DNA of 64,000 bases from Dawidia cretensis (GCF_018598175.1 NZ_JAHESE010000004.1:212236-276235); one strand, 5' to 3'; positions 1 to 9,945 are shown, counted from the stretch's first letter. Notes: generated from the letters alone by a model not told the origin. Numbers and translations are program-made.

Positions 1-2
1 AC

Positions 3-1115
3 GGCAATCGTATGGGCAAAGTATATAGCAGCGTACGGGATTCCATCTACGTCCGCACGATCGTGATCGACAACGGTACGGCCCGTGTGGCCATTGTCAG
101 TGCCGACCTGCTGATCATACCGCCAACAGTCACTGCGTTGTTACAACGTCAGCTGCCGGACATCGGCTTCCACATAGACAACACCTATCTCGGGGCTACC
201 CATACGCATAACAGCATCGGTAACTGGGGGGAAGGAGCGACGGGCATTCTCTTTGGAAACTATGAGGACACTGTCGTTCAGTTCATCGTCCGTAAGATCA
301 AACAGTCCATTCAAAAAGCATCCGCCAACCTGGTACCCGCTCAGTTGCGGGCGGCAGAAATTCCGGTGCGACACGCAGTGCTGAACCGGCTGGCAAAAGG
401 CGGCGCGGTGGACTCGCTGCTGCGCGTAGTAGAAGTGCGCCGTGCAGACAGCACCCGGTTGTTGCTCATGAGCTTTACCGCGCACGCCACGTGTCTGTTC
501 TCGAAAGACCTGGCGCTGTCGCGCGACTATCCGGGCGAGCTGGTAGACCAGATGGAAAAATCGGGCTACACGTTTGCCATGTATATGGCCGGCGCCGTAG
601 GCAGTCACAAAGCGGCTGCGCCGGAGTATGGCGAGCCATGCATCGACTGGATGGCCACGACGTTAAAAGATACTTTCCAGGCCCATCGAAACGACCTGCA
701 GCCCCTGGCGGACACTACGCTCGGCATGTACCGTGTGCAGCTGGCGTTGCCTCGGCCGAACGCCAAGGTGCTGGAGGATTGGGGAGTGCGTCCATGGTTT
801 TTCCGCGCGGCATTTGGCGAATACCCGGTATACCTCACAACCTTGCGGATGGGCAACCTCATCATGCTGGGCACGCCTTGTGATTACTCTGGTGAGCTTA
901 CCAGACCCCTCGACTCGCTGGCAGCCGTTCGCGGCCAACATGCGATGGTCACCAGCTTCAACGGCGGTTATATCGGCTACATCACCAACGACCGCTACTA
1001 CGATAAAGATCACTACGAAACCCGCCTCATGAACTGGTACGGTCCCGGCAGTGGCGCGTATGTTACCTATTGCCTGTATCGCCTGCTGGACCAGACATCG
1101 CCACCGATTGAGTAA
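3..1115 (+). CDS. Neutral/alkaline ceramidase-like protein, 5' end missing
   Basis: The reading frame is already open at the left edge, so the N-terminus lies outside the window; an internal ATG at 12 is probably not the start. The visible 370 residues resemble the N-terminal catalytic domain of neutral/alkaline non-lysosomal ceramidases: a VSADLL strand, a THTHN histidine motif near residue 65, a C-rich TAHATC segment, and a Y-M-A-G-A-V-G-S-H stretch where the family has its Gly-rich catalytic loop. The classical GDVSPN motif is not present in that form, so ceramide hydrolysis is not certain. It ends 45 bases before hrpB on the same strand. The family assignment is from recalled motifs; substrate is unknown. 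Confidence 0.7.
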   Translation, partial: GNRMGKVYSSVRDSIYVRTIVIDNGTARVAIVSADLLIIPPTVTALLQRQLPDIGFHIDNTYLGATHTHNSIGNWGEGATGILFGNYEDTVVQFIVRKIKQSIQKASANLVPAQLRAAEIPVRHAVLNRLAKGGAVDSLLRVVEVRRADSTRLLLMSFTAHATCLFSKDLALSRDYPGELVDQMEKSGYTFAMYMAGAVGSHKAAAPEYGEPCIDWMATTLKDTFQAHRNDLQPLADTTLGMYRVQLALPRPNAKVLEDWGVRPWFFRAAFGEYPVYLTTLRMGNLIMLGTPCDYSGELTRPLDSLAAVRGQHAMVTSFNGGYIGYITNDRYYDKDHYETRLMNWYGPGSGAYVTYCLYRLLDQTSPPIE

Positions 1116-1160
1116 CGGCTATCGGACTTCCCGTCCGTGTGCATTACCTTTACTGCCCTG

Positions 1161-3635
1161 ATGCAGTATCCGGTTCTTGAGACACTTCCGGCCCTTCGTA
1201 CGAGGCTTGCCGAATCTAACATCGCTATCCTTCAGGCGCCCCCAGGCGCCGGTAAATCCACTGTGCTGCCGCTGGAGCTGCTGGATGAGCCCTGGCTGCA
1301 AGGCAAAAAGATTATTATGCTGGAGCCACGCCGCCTGGCTGCCCGGTCGGTGGCACAGCGCATGGCCAGCCTGCGTCAGGAAAGTGTAGGCGATACCATC
1401 GGCTACCGCGTACGGTTCGAAACCCGTGTCGGCAAACATACCCGCATTGAAGTAGTGACCGAGGGCATCCTCACCCGCATGCTGCAAACCGACAACAACC
1501 TGGAAGAAGTCGGCCTGTTGATCTTTGATGAATTCCACGAGCGGAGCTTGCACGCCGACCTGGCATTGGCCCTGGCGTTGCAGGCGCAACAGCTGCTGCG
1601 TGACGATCTGCGCATCCTCATTATGTCGGCGACGCTCGACGGCGATTATCTCTCGGCTTTGCTCAAGGCGCCGATCATTACTTCTACCGGACGGCAATAC
1701 CCGGTGGCCATTCGCTATAGCCTGGACGATGACTTTGTACCCATTGCCACCCGCATGGCGAAAGCCATCCGCCGTGCCCTGCGCGACGAGGAGGGAGACA
1801 TACTTGCCTTCCTGCCCGGTGCCGGTGAGATCAACCGCGTACAGTCCCTGCTGGAAGAGGAGGGGGTAAATGCAAGCCTGCACCCGCTCTATGGCGACCT
1901 GCCTTTTCAGAAACAACAAGAAGCCATCCTGCCGCACCCTGCGGGCCGGCGCAAAATCGTCATCGCGACATCGATTGCCGAAACATCATTGACCATTGAG
2001 GGCGTTCGTATTGTGATCGACTGCGGGTTGGCGCGCGTACCAAAGTTTGATCCGCGCAGCGGTCTGACGCGACTCGACACCGTGCGTGTTACCAAAGATG
2101 CGGCTGACCAGCGTGCCGGTCGTGCGGGTCGTCTGACTGCCGGTACATGCTATAGACTGTGGACGGAGTCAATCCAGGCCACCCTCCTCGCAAACCGTAC
2201 CCCCGAGATACTCGAAGCCGACCTCGCACCCCTTGTACTGGAACTGAGCCAGTGGGGTGTGCGCGACATGCGAGACCTTACGTGGGCTACCATACCGCCG
2301 GCCGGTACAGTGAACCAGGCGAAGGAATTGCTACAAGCGCTGGGCGCGACAAACGAAGGTATCATCACCAGCCGCGGACGGGAAATGTTAAAGTTGCCGA
2401 CGCATCCGCGTATAGCCCACTTGTTACTGGAAGCCGCGGCCGATAAACAGGTGGCCCTGGCCGCGGATATCGCCGCGCTGATGGAAGAGCGTGACCCGCT
2501 TCCCAAAGAGGCAGGGGCCGACCTGGCATTGCGAATAGAGGCACTGCGCAAATGGCGCAACAGAGAAAAATCTTTCGCCGACCGCGGTGTGTTGGAGCGC
2601 GTAGAAAAGCTTGCGGCCAACTGGCGCCGGATGCTAAAGGTCGAGGAAGACAATATCATTCCAAAAGATGAAACGATCGGCCGGCTGTTGCTGGCGGCCT
2701 ACCCCGAGCGTGTTGCCCAACAGCAGGGCAAAAACAGTGAGCGCTACAAGCTGGCCAACGGCCGCATAGCCAAACTGGCGGACCACGACCCGCTGCACCG
2801 TGAGACATGGTTGTGCGTGGCACAGCTGGATGCCGGCAGCGGCGAAGGCAAGATCTTTCTCGCGACGGCTGTCAACCCGGCCGACCTGGTCGCCCAGGCA
2901 CGCGCGCAGGAAGTAGTGCGGTGGGACGACGAGCGCAAAGCCGTGGTCGGCAACCTCGAAAAGCGCGTAGGCACCCTGTTGCTGGAAAGTAAACCGTTGG
3001 CCCAGGTGTCCGATGAAAACCGCGTGACCGTCATTTGCCACTATATACGCGACAAGGGCTTGAAAGCCATCGGCTGGGACGAAGCGCAACAAGCCTGGCA
3101 GGCCCGTGTCATGAGCCTGAAACAGTGGCGCCCCGAAGAGGCATGGCCCGACGTGCAGGACGAGGCTTTACTCGAAACACTCGAGGTATGGCTCGCGCCA
3201 TTCCTGACGGGCCTGTCGCGTCTGAGTGAATTGCAACGACTGAACTGGCACGATATACTTCCCTCGCTATTACCCTGGGAGCTTAGCAGCCGACTGGATA
3301 CATTGGCCCCCGTACGTATACCGGTACCGAGTGGATCGATGATCCAGTTACAGTATTTTGTAGACGGACGTTTCCCGGTGATAGAGGTACGGCTACAAGA
3401 AATGTTTGGATTATTGGAAACACCCTCAATCAATGAAGGGCGCACGAAAGTGCTGCTACATTTACTTTCCCCAGGATATAAACCTGTGCAGGTAACACAA
3501 GATCTAAAGAGCTTCTGGCAGACAACGTACCACGAAGTACGAAAAGAGCTACGCATGCGCTACCCGCGCCACCACTGGCCCGAAGACCCCTGGACAGCGG
3601 AGGCCGTGAGAGGCGCGAAGCGGCGGACTTCTTGA
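1161..3635 (+). CDS. hrpB: ATP-dependent RNA helicase HrpB
   Basis: A DEAH-type superfamily 2 helicase of 824 residues, the usual size for HrpB. Motifs appear in order: Walker A GAGKST near residue 30, DEFH (the HrpB form of the DEAH box) near 123, SAT about 30 residues later, and QRAGRAGR near 317. The helicase-associated domain follows, and the C-terminus ends in the HrpB-typical P-R-H-H-W-P-E-D-P. The role of HrpB in bacteria is poorly defined; RNA unwinding is the family function. The ATG at 1161 was preferred over a GTG at 1137 because homologues begin only a few residues before the LPAL segment. No partner gene is evident. Confidence 0.93.
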   Translation: MQYPVLETLPALRTRLAESNIAILQAPPGAGKSTVLPLELLDEPWLQGKKIIMLEPRRLAARSVAQRMASLRQESVGDTIGYRVRFETRVGKHTRIEVVTEGILTRMLQTDNNLEEVGLLIFDEFHERSLHADLALALALQAQQLLRDDLRILIMSATLDGDYLSALLKAPIITSTGRQYPVAIRYSLDDDFVPIATRMAKAIRRALRDEEGDILAFLPGAGEINRVQSLLEEEGVNASLHPLYGDLPFQKQQEAILPHPAGRRKIVIATSIAETSLTIEGVRIVIDCGLARVPKFDPRSGLTRLDTVRVTKDAADQRAGRAGRLTAGTCYRLWTESIQATLLANRTPEILEADLAPLVLELSQWGVRDMRDLTWATIPPAGTVNQAKELLQALGATNEGIITSRGREMLKLPTHPRIAHLLLEAAADKQVALAADIAALMEERDPLPKEAGADLALRIEALRKWRNREKSFADRGVLERVEKLAANWRRMLKVEEDNIIPKDETIGRLLLAAYPERVAQQQGKNSERYKLANGRIAKLADHDPLHRETWLCVAQLDAGSGEGKIFLATAVNPADLVAQARAQEVVRWDDERKAVVGNLEKRVGTLLLESKPLAQVSDENRVTVICHYIRDKGLKAIGWDEAQQAWQARVMSLKQWRPEEAWPDVQDEALLETLEVWLAPFLTGLSRLSELQRLNWHDILPSLLPWELSSRLDTLAPVRIPVPSGSMIQLQYFVDGRFPVIEVRLQEMFGLLETPSINEGRTKVLLHLLSPGYKPVQVTQDLKSFWQTTYHEVRKELRMRYPRHHWPEDPWTAEAVRGAKRRTS

Positions 3636-3672
3636 CAGCTTGTAAGAACGACAAGGGGAGTCGCAATACGGG

Positions 3673-3687
3673 GGCTGGCGCAAGTTT
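3673..3687 (+). repeat. 15-base dispersed repeat, copy 1
   Basis: GGCTGGCGCAAGTTT lies between hrpB and the convergent efflux operon. The same 15 bases occur at 40246-40260, also in a convergent intergenic gap, and both copies continue with AGC one base later. Here the copy is followed by GCGCCCAG and can fold into a short GC-rich hairpin. Confidence 0.6.
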
Positions 3688-3722
3688 AAGCGCCCAGTTT
3701 GGCTTTAACGTCGCTGAAAACA

Positions 3723-3750
3723 AAAGGCCCCGGTCATAACCGAGGCCTTT
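3723..3750. terminator. Bidirectional intrinsic terminator
   Basis: A 12-base-pair stem with one mismatch and a 4-base loop; AAAGGCC on the left arm pairs with GGCCTTT on the right. It sits between the convergent hrpB and RND genes, and the A and T runs at its ends suit termination in both directions. Confidence 0.85.
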
Positions 3751-3771
3751 ACATTTTATACAGACTATAAA

Positions 3772-6700
3772 CTATATCCGCGGAGGTATAAGCTTATACA
3801 CCACCGGCGTCACAATCCGCGACAGCAGCGTCGAGCTGATCAACCCACCAATCAACACCACCGCCAGCGGCGAGATCAACGGATTAACCGACAACGCAAT
3901 CGGCATCAAACCACCGATAGCCGTCAGCGATGTCAACACAATCGGCAGGAACCGTACTTCACCGGCTTCACGAATTGCATCATCCACCGACTTACCCTGC
4001 TGACGCAGCTGATTGGTGAAGTCCACGAGGAGAATAGAATTCTTTACCTCGACACCCGCCAGCGCAATCAACCCAACGATGGCGATAAACGATAAAGTGT
4101 TACCTGTTACCAACAAACCGATAACCGCACCCACAATGCCCAGCGGAATTACACTCAATACAATCAGCAGGCTCTTGAATGTCTTGAACATCAACAACAA
4201 TACCGCTACGAACAGAAACACGGTTACGATAATGATCGTGCCCAGGCCTCCGAACGACTCCTGGCTGGCTTCTACATCGCCGCCCATGCGGTAGCTATAG
4301 CCGGCGGGCAATTTCATGTGGTCCATCTTATTGATGACTTCCGTAATGACCCGATCGGCGAGGTAGCCTTTTTCAACGAATGACGAGATGGCCACGATGC
4401 GGATTTTGTCGTAATGGTCAATGCTGACAGGAGAGGTCTCCAGCTTCAACTCGGCAATTTGCGCCAACGGTATAGCGCCGCCGCTCCGGTTGTTGACGAA
4501 GAGGTTGTCGAGCGATGCGAGTGTGGCACGTTCTTGCTTGGGTGTGGTAACGACGATGTCGTAGTCCTCACCATCGCTGTCGGAGAAGCTGCCCAAGTTC
4601 AGGCCGGCCACGGCCAGGCGTACGGTGCGGTCGATGTCTACGGTGCTGATCCCCGCCATGCGTGATTTCTCCTGATTGATGTCGACGCGGATGTTACTCA
4701 TCAAATTGCTGACGGGATTGGTCACATAGATGGTACCTTCTGTTTGCTTCAGCATCGTCTCTACACGACCAGCCAGTACGCGAAGGGTATCGAGGTTGTC
4801 GCCAAAGAGACGTACTTCGACTGGGGCCAGCACGGGCGGGCCTTGTTCAAAGTTCTTCACTTCGATCTTCGCGCCGGGATAGTATTTAAACTTGTCGCGC
4901 AGCGAATTGATGATGGCCATTTTTGTGTCTACCGGGGCGTGATCGTCGAGTTGTACGAACGTCTGCGAGAAGTCGGTACGCTCGTTTTCCTGGATCACGT
5001 TGTAGTATACGCGCGGGTTACCACGGCCTACGTTGGTAGCGAAGAATTTTACCTCGGGAATGGTATCCAGCGTAGCTTCCACATAGCGCGATACCGAATC
5101 CGTTTGCTCGAGGCTGGTTTGCAGCGGCGTAATGGTGTTGATCAGGAACTGTGGCTTTTCCGACGACGGGAAGATGCTAAAGCCGATCACGGGAAAGAGT
5201 TGCAAAGAGCCAAAGAAGATAACACCAGCAATGATCAGTGTAGCAATGGGATGCTTCAGGGCCTTATCCAGCAGACGTGCATAGCTGCCCGAGATGAGGC
5301 GCTGCAATGCTTTCAGGAAGATGTTCTCACCGGTGTGGTTCTTGAGCAGACGACTGGACAGGAAGGGTATTACCGTCAGCGATACAATCATGGATGCAAA
5401 GACACCAAAGATTACAGCCAGGGGCAGACCACGTATAAAGTCTCCCGCTGCTTCAGGAAGGAATACCAGGGGCAGGAAAGCGATAATCAGCGTGGCGGTA
5501 CAGCCAATGACCGCGAGGCCTATTTGACTTGTGCCCTTGATCGTGGCTTCCAGGCGAGAGTGACCTTCGCGCATCCAACGTTCGATGTTTTCCACCACCA
5601 CAATGCTGTCGTCCACCAACAAGCCCAACGCTACCACTAAGCCTACAATGCTAAGCTGGTTCAGACTGATGCCAAAGAGGTTGAGCATTACCAGGCCGAC
5701 GGCCAGCGACAGTGGGATGGAGATCATGACGATAATAGCGGCTCTCCAGCCCAGCGGTAATAAGGTAATAGATACAAGCAAGATGGCGATCAGGAAGTCC
5801 ATGCCGAGGCCGCCCAAGCGCTTGTTGACGTTGTCGGCCTGGTCGAAGTTTTGGACCATGGCGATGTTGCCGGGTAAGGTCTTGGCGAACTTCTCCAATA
5901 CCGGTGCGTAGATCTCTTTTGTACTGGAGATGTTGAACCCGGGCTTTTGCGCCGCGACGACAAATACACTGCGATGGCCGTTCAGACGTGTACTGTGATT
6001 ACTTTCTTCAAAGGTCAGGTAAGCATCGGCTACATCGCGCAGCAAGATGTTGTGATTGTTGGCGGTGAAGACAATCGTGTTTTTAATTTCGTCCAGCGAG
6101 GTATAGTTGCCGCTGGTTTTAATGTTGATCGATTTGCTGCCCGCCACGACACTACCACCCGGTATATTGGCCATCTCACTTTGAATGCTGCCGGTAATGG
6201 CTTCCAGCGGAATATGCATTTGCGCAATCTTTTCCAACCGCAGGTCCACGCGCACGATCTGTTCGGGAAGGCCGTGGATCTCCACGTTCTTCAACGGCGA
6301 TAATCGCTCCAGCTCGTCTTGCAGGTTTTCAGCGTATTCTTTCATGCGGCTGCGCGAGGCATTGTCCGACACCAGGGCTACCTGCAGGACGTTTACATCC
6401 GAAGGCTGGAACTTCATGATGTCGATGCTATAGATATCGCGGGGCAATTCCTGGCGCAGGCTCCCGATCTCGCGCACCATTTCCTGGTACTTGTCATCGG
6501 GGTCGGTTTCGTATTTGTAGATCACGTTCACCACGGCCAGGCCGTCTTTAATGGTGGTCTTGATCTTTTTGATATCGTCCAATTCGTGAATGCGTTCTTC
6601 CATCGGATCGACCACCAGTTCTTCCATATCCTTCGGACTGGTGCCGGGGTATACTACGATGACAGAGAACTGCGGCGATTCGGTTTCAGGGTCTTCACCC

Positions 6701-6801
6701 CGGGGCATGGTCAGCAGCGTGGTGATGCCCACGGCAGCGGCCATTAAGAACATGATCAGCGTAAACTGATAATTCCTGACAGCGTATTCAGAGATCTTCA
6801 T
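3772..6801 (-). CDS. RND efflux pump inner-membrane permease
   Basis: A 1009-residue resistance-nodulation-division transporter, the proton-driven inner-membrane part of a tripartite pump. It has the N-terminal membrane helix (about residues 12-30), a first periplasmic porter region, a block of helices from about 335 containing the proton-relay Asp pair D397-D398 in GLLVDDSIVVVENIE, a second porter region, and a C-terminal helix block with GVEVKNSILLVDF. It is the last gene of a tetR-tolC-adaptor-RND operon and starts 5 bases after the adaptor stop. The substrate is not evident; the sequence fits the general AcrB/MdtB-like efflux group better than the heavy-metal CusA group, but this was not tested. 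Confidence 0.95.
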   Translation of the reverse strand: MKISEYAVRNYQFTLIMFLMAAAVGITTLLTMPRGEDPETESPQFSVIVVYPGTSPKDMEELVVDPMEERIHELDDIKKIKTTIKDGLAVVNVIYKYETDPDDKYQEMVREIGSLRQELPRDIYSIDIMKFQPSDVNVLQVALVSDNASRSRMKEYAENLQDELERLSPLKNVEIHGLPEQIVRVDLRLEKIAQMHIPLEAITGSIQSEMANIPGGSVVAGSKSINIKTSGNYTSLDEIKNTIVFTANNHNILLRDVADAYLTFEESNHSTRLNGHRSVFVVAAQKPGFNISSTKEIYAPVLEKFAKTLPGNIAMVQNFDQADNVNKRLGGLGMDFLIAILLVSITLLPLGWRAAIIVMISIPLSLAVGLVMLNLFGISLNQLSIVGLVVALGLLVDDSIVVVENIERWMREGHSRLEATIKGTSQIGLAVIGCTATLIIAFLPLVFLPEAAGDFIRGLPLAVIFGVFASMIVSLTVIPFLSSRLLKNHTGENIFLKALQRLISGSYARLLDKALKHPIATLIIAGVIFFGSLQLFPVIGFSIFPSSEKPQFLINTITPLQTSLEQTDSVSRYVEATLDTIPEVKFFATNVGRGNPRVYYNVIQENERTDFSQTFVQLDDHAPVDTKMAIINSLRDKFKYYPGAKIEVKNFEQGPPVLAPVEVRLFGDNLDTLRVLAGRVETMLKQTEGTIYVTNPVSNLMSNIRVDINQEKSRMAGISTVDIDRTVRLAVAGLNLGSFSDSDGEDYDIVVTTPKQERATLASLDNLFVNNRSGGAIPLAQIAELKLETSPVSIDHYDKIRIVAISSFVEKGYLADRVITEVINKMDHMKLPAGYSYRMGGDVEASQESFGGLGTIIIVTVFLFVAVLLLMFKTFKSLLIVLSVIPLGIVGAVIGLLVTGNTLSFIAIVGLIALAGVEVKNSILLVDFTNQLRQQGKSVDDAIREAGEVRFLPIVLTSLTAIGGLMPIALSVNPLISPLAVVLIGGLISSTLLSRIVTPVVYKLIPPRI

Positions 6802-6806
6802 ATAGC

Positions 6807-7871
6807 TTACGGTATAATGGTGATAGGAGAGTTGTCGGACAGGTATGCGCTGCCGGAGATGATCAGCTTGCCGGCATCTTCCAGGCCGCCGCGAATGTTG
6901 ATGTGCTGGCCGTCAAAGGAGGCCACCGTAACGCGTTGCTTATGGGCGGTTTTATCGTCGCGTGTAACAAAGACAAATCCTTCGTCGCCACTGGCATCGA
7001 GCACGCTTTCATAGGGCACCGACCAGAAGGTATTGGTTTGTGCGGATTGGATCTTCGCCGAGCCAAACATGCCGGTAGCCAGGCGTGCTTTGGTAGCGTC
7101 CAGACGAAGCTCTACTGTAAAGGTGCCGGTCTGGCGATCTACGGTTTCAGACTTCCGGGAAATAAGGGCGGGGAACGATTGATCCGGAAAGGCATCGATG
7201 GAGATCGTGGCTTTTTCTCCGACCTTCAGCAGTGCCCATTGTTTATCGCTCACACTTACTTTCAGGACCCAGTTGCCATTGGACGTAACGTTACACTGCA
7301 GGGCCCGTTCGCCTACGCCTACTACCTGGCCGGGATTGATAAACTTGCTTAATACATAACCGTTGCCGGCAGCCCGTATCTCCGCGTGGCTCTTGTTAAA
7401 GCGGGCGGCAGCGAGCTGTTCGCGTGCTACGTCCAGCGCGGTTTGGGAGTTCTGCCATTGTTCCAGGGTAGCGACGCTGTCGTGGTACAAGTGGCTGGTG
7501 CGTTCGTAGTCGCGCTGGGCTTTCTCAAAGCCGTGGCGTGCCTGTGCTACCGTGGCGTCGATCTCGGTTTGGTCGAGTATTGCCAGCAGTTGCCCTTTCC
7601 TGACGGCGTCACCTTCTTTGACCAGCACGCGGCTGACCACGCCGCCGATCTTAAAGCTCAGGATCGACTCGTCTTCGGTACTCAGCTGACCAGAGGCAAT
7701 GACGGCGGCAGCGGAAGAGCTTTTCTCCAGGGCCATGACTTTCACGGGCACGGCCTCGGAGCGGGACGGAATGCTGCGGGTGTTTCCCTTGCTGTCAGAG
7801 CAAGCCTGCACCGCGGCCAGGATGGCGATGAACGCCAGGGAAGAAAGAAAGGATGTACGGATACGTTTCAT
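6807..7871 (-). CDS. RND efflux periplasmic adaptor (membrane fusion) lipoprotein
   Basis: A 354-residue HlyD/AcrA-type adaptor that links the inner-membrane permease to the TolC-like channel. The N-terminus is a lipoprotein signal ending in VQAC (Cys24). A lipoyl-like half motif (SFKIGGVVSRVLVKEGDAVRKGQLLAILD) is followed by a short coiled hairpin (about residues 112-160) and then by a beta-barrel and membrane-proximal region. It lies 29 bases after tolC and 5 bases before the permease, so it is clearly co-transcribed with both. Confidence 0.93.
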   Translation of the reverse strand: MKRIRTSFLSSLAFIAILAAVQACSDSKGNTRSIPSRSEAVPVKVMALEKSSSAAAVIASGQLSTEDESILSFKIGGVVSRVLVKEGDAVRKGQLLAILDQTEIDATVAQARHGFEKAQRDYERTSHLYHDSVATLEQWQNSQTALDVAREQLAAARFNKSHAEIRAAGNGYVLSKFINPGQVVGVGERALQCNVTSNGNWVLKVSVSDKQWALLKVGEKATISIDAFPDQSFPALISRKSETVDRQTGTFTVELRLDATKARLATGMFGSAKIQSAQTNTFWSVPYESVLDASGDEGFVFVTRDDKTAHKQRVTVASFDGQHINIRGGLEDAGKLIISGSAYLSDNSPITIIP

Positions 7872-7900
7872 AATGCGTATGTTGAGGTCGTTAGAATCGG

Positions 7901-9274
7901 TTAGTTTGAAGTGAAGGCGTAGGAAGCTGTTTCGCGTTCCAGTCGTGCTATGGCGCGCAGCACGTCAAAGGTGCGCAGGTTGAGCTGCAGGGCGGAGGCC
8001 GTCAACTGGTTGCGGGCATCGAGAAACTCGATCAGGCTGTTTACACCTTGTTGGTATCCTTTTTCGATCAGTGTAAAGTAGCTCTGGGCCGAGCGTTGTT
8101 GCTGGTGCGCGGCCTGCAGGTTTTGCGTGGCAGTTTGCAAGTCATTCTGAGCGATCGATGTAGCAAGCTCCAGCTGGCGCGTGGTATTGTTCAGCTCAAG
8201 CTCTGTCTTGTGCAGCTCGTGTTGATATTGGCGAATGGTATAACCGTTGCGGAAGCCTTGAAAGAGTGGCAAAGAGAGTTGTACACCCACCAGGTAGTAC
8301 CGCGAGTCGTTGTTGAACTCCCAATGTGTAGCCTGCGAGCCAAGGTCCAGGAATGCGCTAAGCTTCGGCACGCGGTTGAGACGGGTCATGCGAATCTGCG
8401 ATTGATTGATAGACCTTGCCGTGCGCAGCATGGAAAGCTCTTCGCGCGCGGCAGCATCGTGCTCCACCGAGTCGGGCAGCGGCACACTCATGACGGCCGT
8501 GTCTACGGTGACGATACTTTCAAGGGATTTGTTCAGCAGGAAGTTGAAATAGCGGCGAGCGTTCTCCGCCGTATTGTTGGCACTGTTCAGGTCGGCGCGC
8601 AGACGGTCGGCTTCACTGCGCGACCGCAGCAGGTTGGCGGGAAGCCCTTTGCCGTTGCGTGTCAGCGATTCATTTATTTCTACATTCTTGTTTACCAGCA
8701 CCAGCCCGCTTTCATAGATCTTTACCGCCTCGATCGCTGCCAGGTAGTCGTAGTACGAGCGTTTAATGTCGAACACCAGCTGGCGTTTATAGGCGTCGAC
8801 CTCAAATTGTTTGAGCACCACCTGGTCGTGCTGAATGGCGCGGTTCATATACAGGTCGGTGTTTATCAACGGGAGGGATGTGCGCACCTTGGCGTCGTAG
8901 AAGTCGTGGGGAAAGAAGTTCTGGCTGACGTTCTGCACTTGCGGAAAGGCGTCACTGCCGGTAAGCTGGTTCAACGATGAGTACACGGGATTGAGCAGAT
9001 CGCCTATGGGGATGTCGATGCTCCGGCCGCCTTTGCCCGAGGTATAGTCGCCCTGCAAGGTGACCGACGGAAGGAAGTACGTGCGCGCAATGCGCAGGGA
9101 GTTTTCGGCTTGCAGCAGCGAAATGTTCCGCTGCTGAAGCACGACGTTGCTACGCAGTCCCTCGGCCACGTAGGCGTCGAGCACCGGCTGAGCGTACACA
9201 CCGGCCGGAAGAAGGGCTACCAGCAGCAGGAGCCAGTAATTCCGGAGAGCCTTGAAGGGTGTTGAAATGTTCAT
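7901..9274 (-). CDS. TolC-family outer-membrane efflux channel
   Basis: A 457-residue TolC-like protein with a signal peptide that probably cleaves after VYA (residue 28). It contains two long helical repeat halves typical of outer-membrane factors; the second ends with the GYQQGVNSLIEFLDARNQL segment characteristic of the family. It would form the outer-membrane exit duct for the RND pump encoded just downstream. Its start lies 47 bases after the tetR stop, and that gap contains a palindrome shared with the region before tetR, which suggests an extra regulated promoter here. Confidence 0.93.
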   Translation of the reverse strand: MNISTPFKALRNYWLLLLVALLPAGVYAQPVLDAYVAEGLRSNVVLQQRNISLLQAENSLRIARTYFLPSVTLQGDYTSGKGGRSIDIPIGDLLNPVYSSLNQLTGSDAFPQVQNVSQNFFPHDFYDAKVRTSLPLINTDLYMNRAIQHDQVVLKQFEVDAYKRQLVFDIKRSYYDYLAAIEAVKIYESGLVLVNKNVEINESLTRNGKGLPANLLRSRSEADRLRADLNSANNTAENARRYFNFLLNKSLESIVTVDTAVMSVPLPDSVEHDAAAREELSMLRTARSINQSQIRMTRLNRVPKLSAFLDLGSQATHWEFNNDSRYYLVGVQLSLPLFQGFRNGYTIRQYQHELHKTELELNNTTRQLELATSIAQNDLQTATQNLQAAHQQQRSAQSYFTLIEKGYQQGVNSLIEFLDARNQLTASALQLNLRTFDVLRAIARLERETASYAFTSN

Positions 9275-9283
9275 CGGTTATTT

Positions 9284-9300
9284 AGTTTACACTGTTAAGT
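9284..9300. promoter_or_regulatory. Predicted TetR operator, site 2 (before tolC)
   Basis: AGTTTACACTGTTAAGT, an imperfect 7-3-7 palindrome placed 10-26 bases upstream of the tolC start. Its reverse complement matches the site before tetR (9964-9980) at 15 of 17 positions. The position, symmetry and repetition at the two boundaries of one operon headed by a tetR gene make it a likely operator. Confidence 0.65.
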
Positions 9301-9321
9301 CGTAAGACAAATTTTTTTAGT

Positions 9322-9945
9322 CTAGCGGGGTGGATTCATTTTTTCTAAAATGTGCAGTACCTGGGCGGTAGCCTTGGCGACGATATTTTCATGCGTAGCA
9401 TTACTGAGCACCTTGCTGCATCGGCCACGGATCTCCAGGCTGCAGATGCCATGTACCATCGACCAGACGGTGTAGGAGAGGACCTCGGCGTCCATACCCT
9501 CGAAATATCCGATCGCCTGGCAGTCGCGGATAGTCTGCAGCAGAAAGCCAAAGGCACTGTCGCCTTCCGTCCATTCCTCTTTCTGCAACGCGTTCATGGG
9601 CGCGGGCATGGTAAACATCAGGTCGTAAAACTCGGTATTTTCCATAGCGAAGGTGGTATAGACCTTCGCCAGGGCCTTCAGGCGCTCGAAAGGGTTAGAA
9701 ACGTGCTCCAGGGGCCGCATGAACTGCCGCAGCAGTGCGAAGCCTTCCTGGTGCAGGGCATAAAAGACATCGTCCTTGTCCTTAAAATAGAGGTAGATTG
9801 TCGTTGGGGAGTATTCGATCTTGTCGGCAATGTTGCGGATAGACGTCTGCTCATAGCCTTGCTCCAGGAACAACATACGCGCCGCGTCCAGGATCTTGGC
9901 CCGTAACTCGATTTTCTGACGTTCTTTTCTCTCGGCGATGGACAT
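9322..9945 (-). CDS. TetR/AcrR-family transcriptional repressor
   Basis: A 207-residue TetR-family regulator. The N-terminal helix-turn-helix (about residues 13-60) has the family signature: ILDAARMLFLEQGYEQTSIRNIA, then SPTTIYLYFKDKDD. The rest is a helical ligand-binding and dimerisation domain with no recognisable ligand specificity. As the first gene of the efflux operon it is expected to repress itself and the pump genes until an inducer, often a pump substrate, binds. Two matching palindromes, at 9964-9980 and 9284-9300, are candidate operators. Weak alternative: it could regulate genes elsewhere. Confidence 0.9.
   Translation of the reverse strand: MSIAERKERQKIELRAKILDAARMLFLEQGYEQTSIRNIADKIEYSPTTIYLYFKDKDDVFYALHQEGFALLRQFMRPLEHVSNPFERLKALAKVYTTFAMENTEFYDLMFTMPAPMNALQKEEWTEGDSAFGFLLQTIRDCQAIGYFEGMDAEVLSYTVWSMVHGICSLEIRGRCSKVLSNATHENIVAKATAQVLHILEKMNPPR

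Noticed and set aside
3-1115. Calling the first gene a definite ceramidase with GDVSPN nucleophile
   Set aside because: The exact motif is not present; only family-level similarity is claimed.
4744-5640. 298-codon forward frame opposite the RND permease
   Set aside because: Antisense shadow of a well-supported gene; no recognisable motif.
8048-8980. 310-codon forward frame opposite tolC
   Set aside because: Antisense shadow; the tolC frame has the signal peptide and family motifs.
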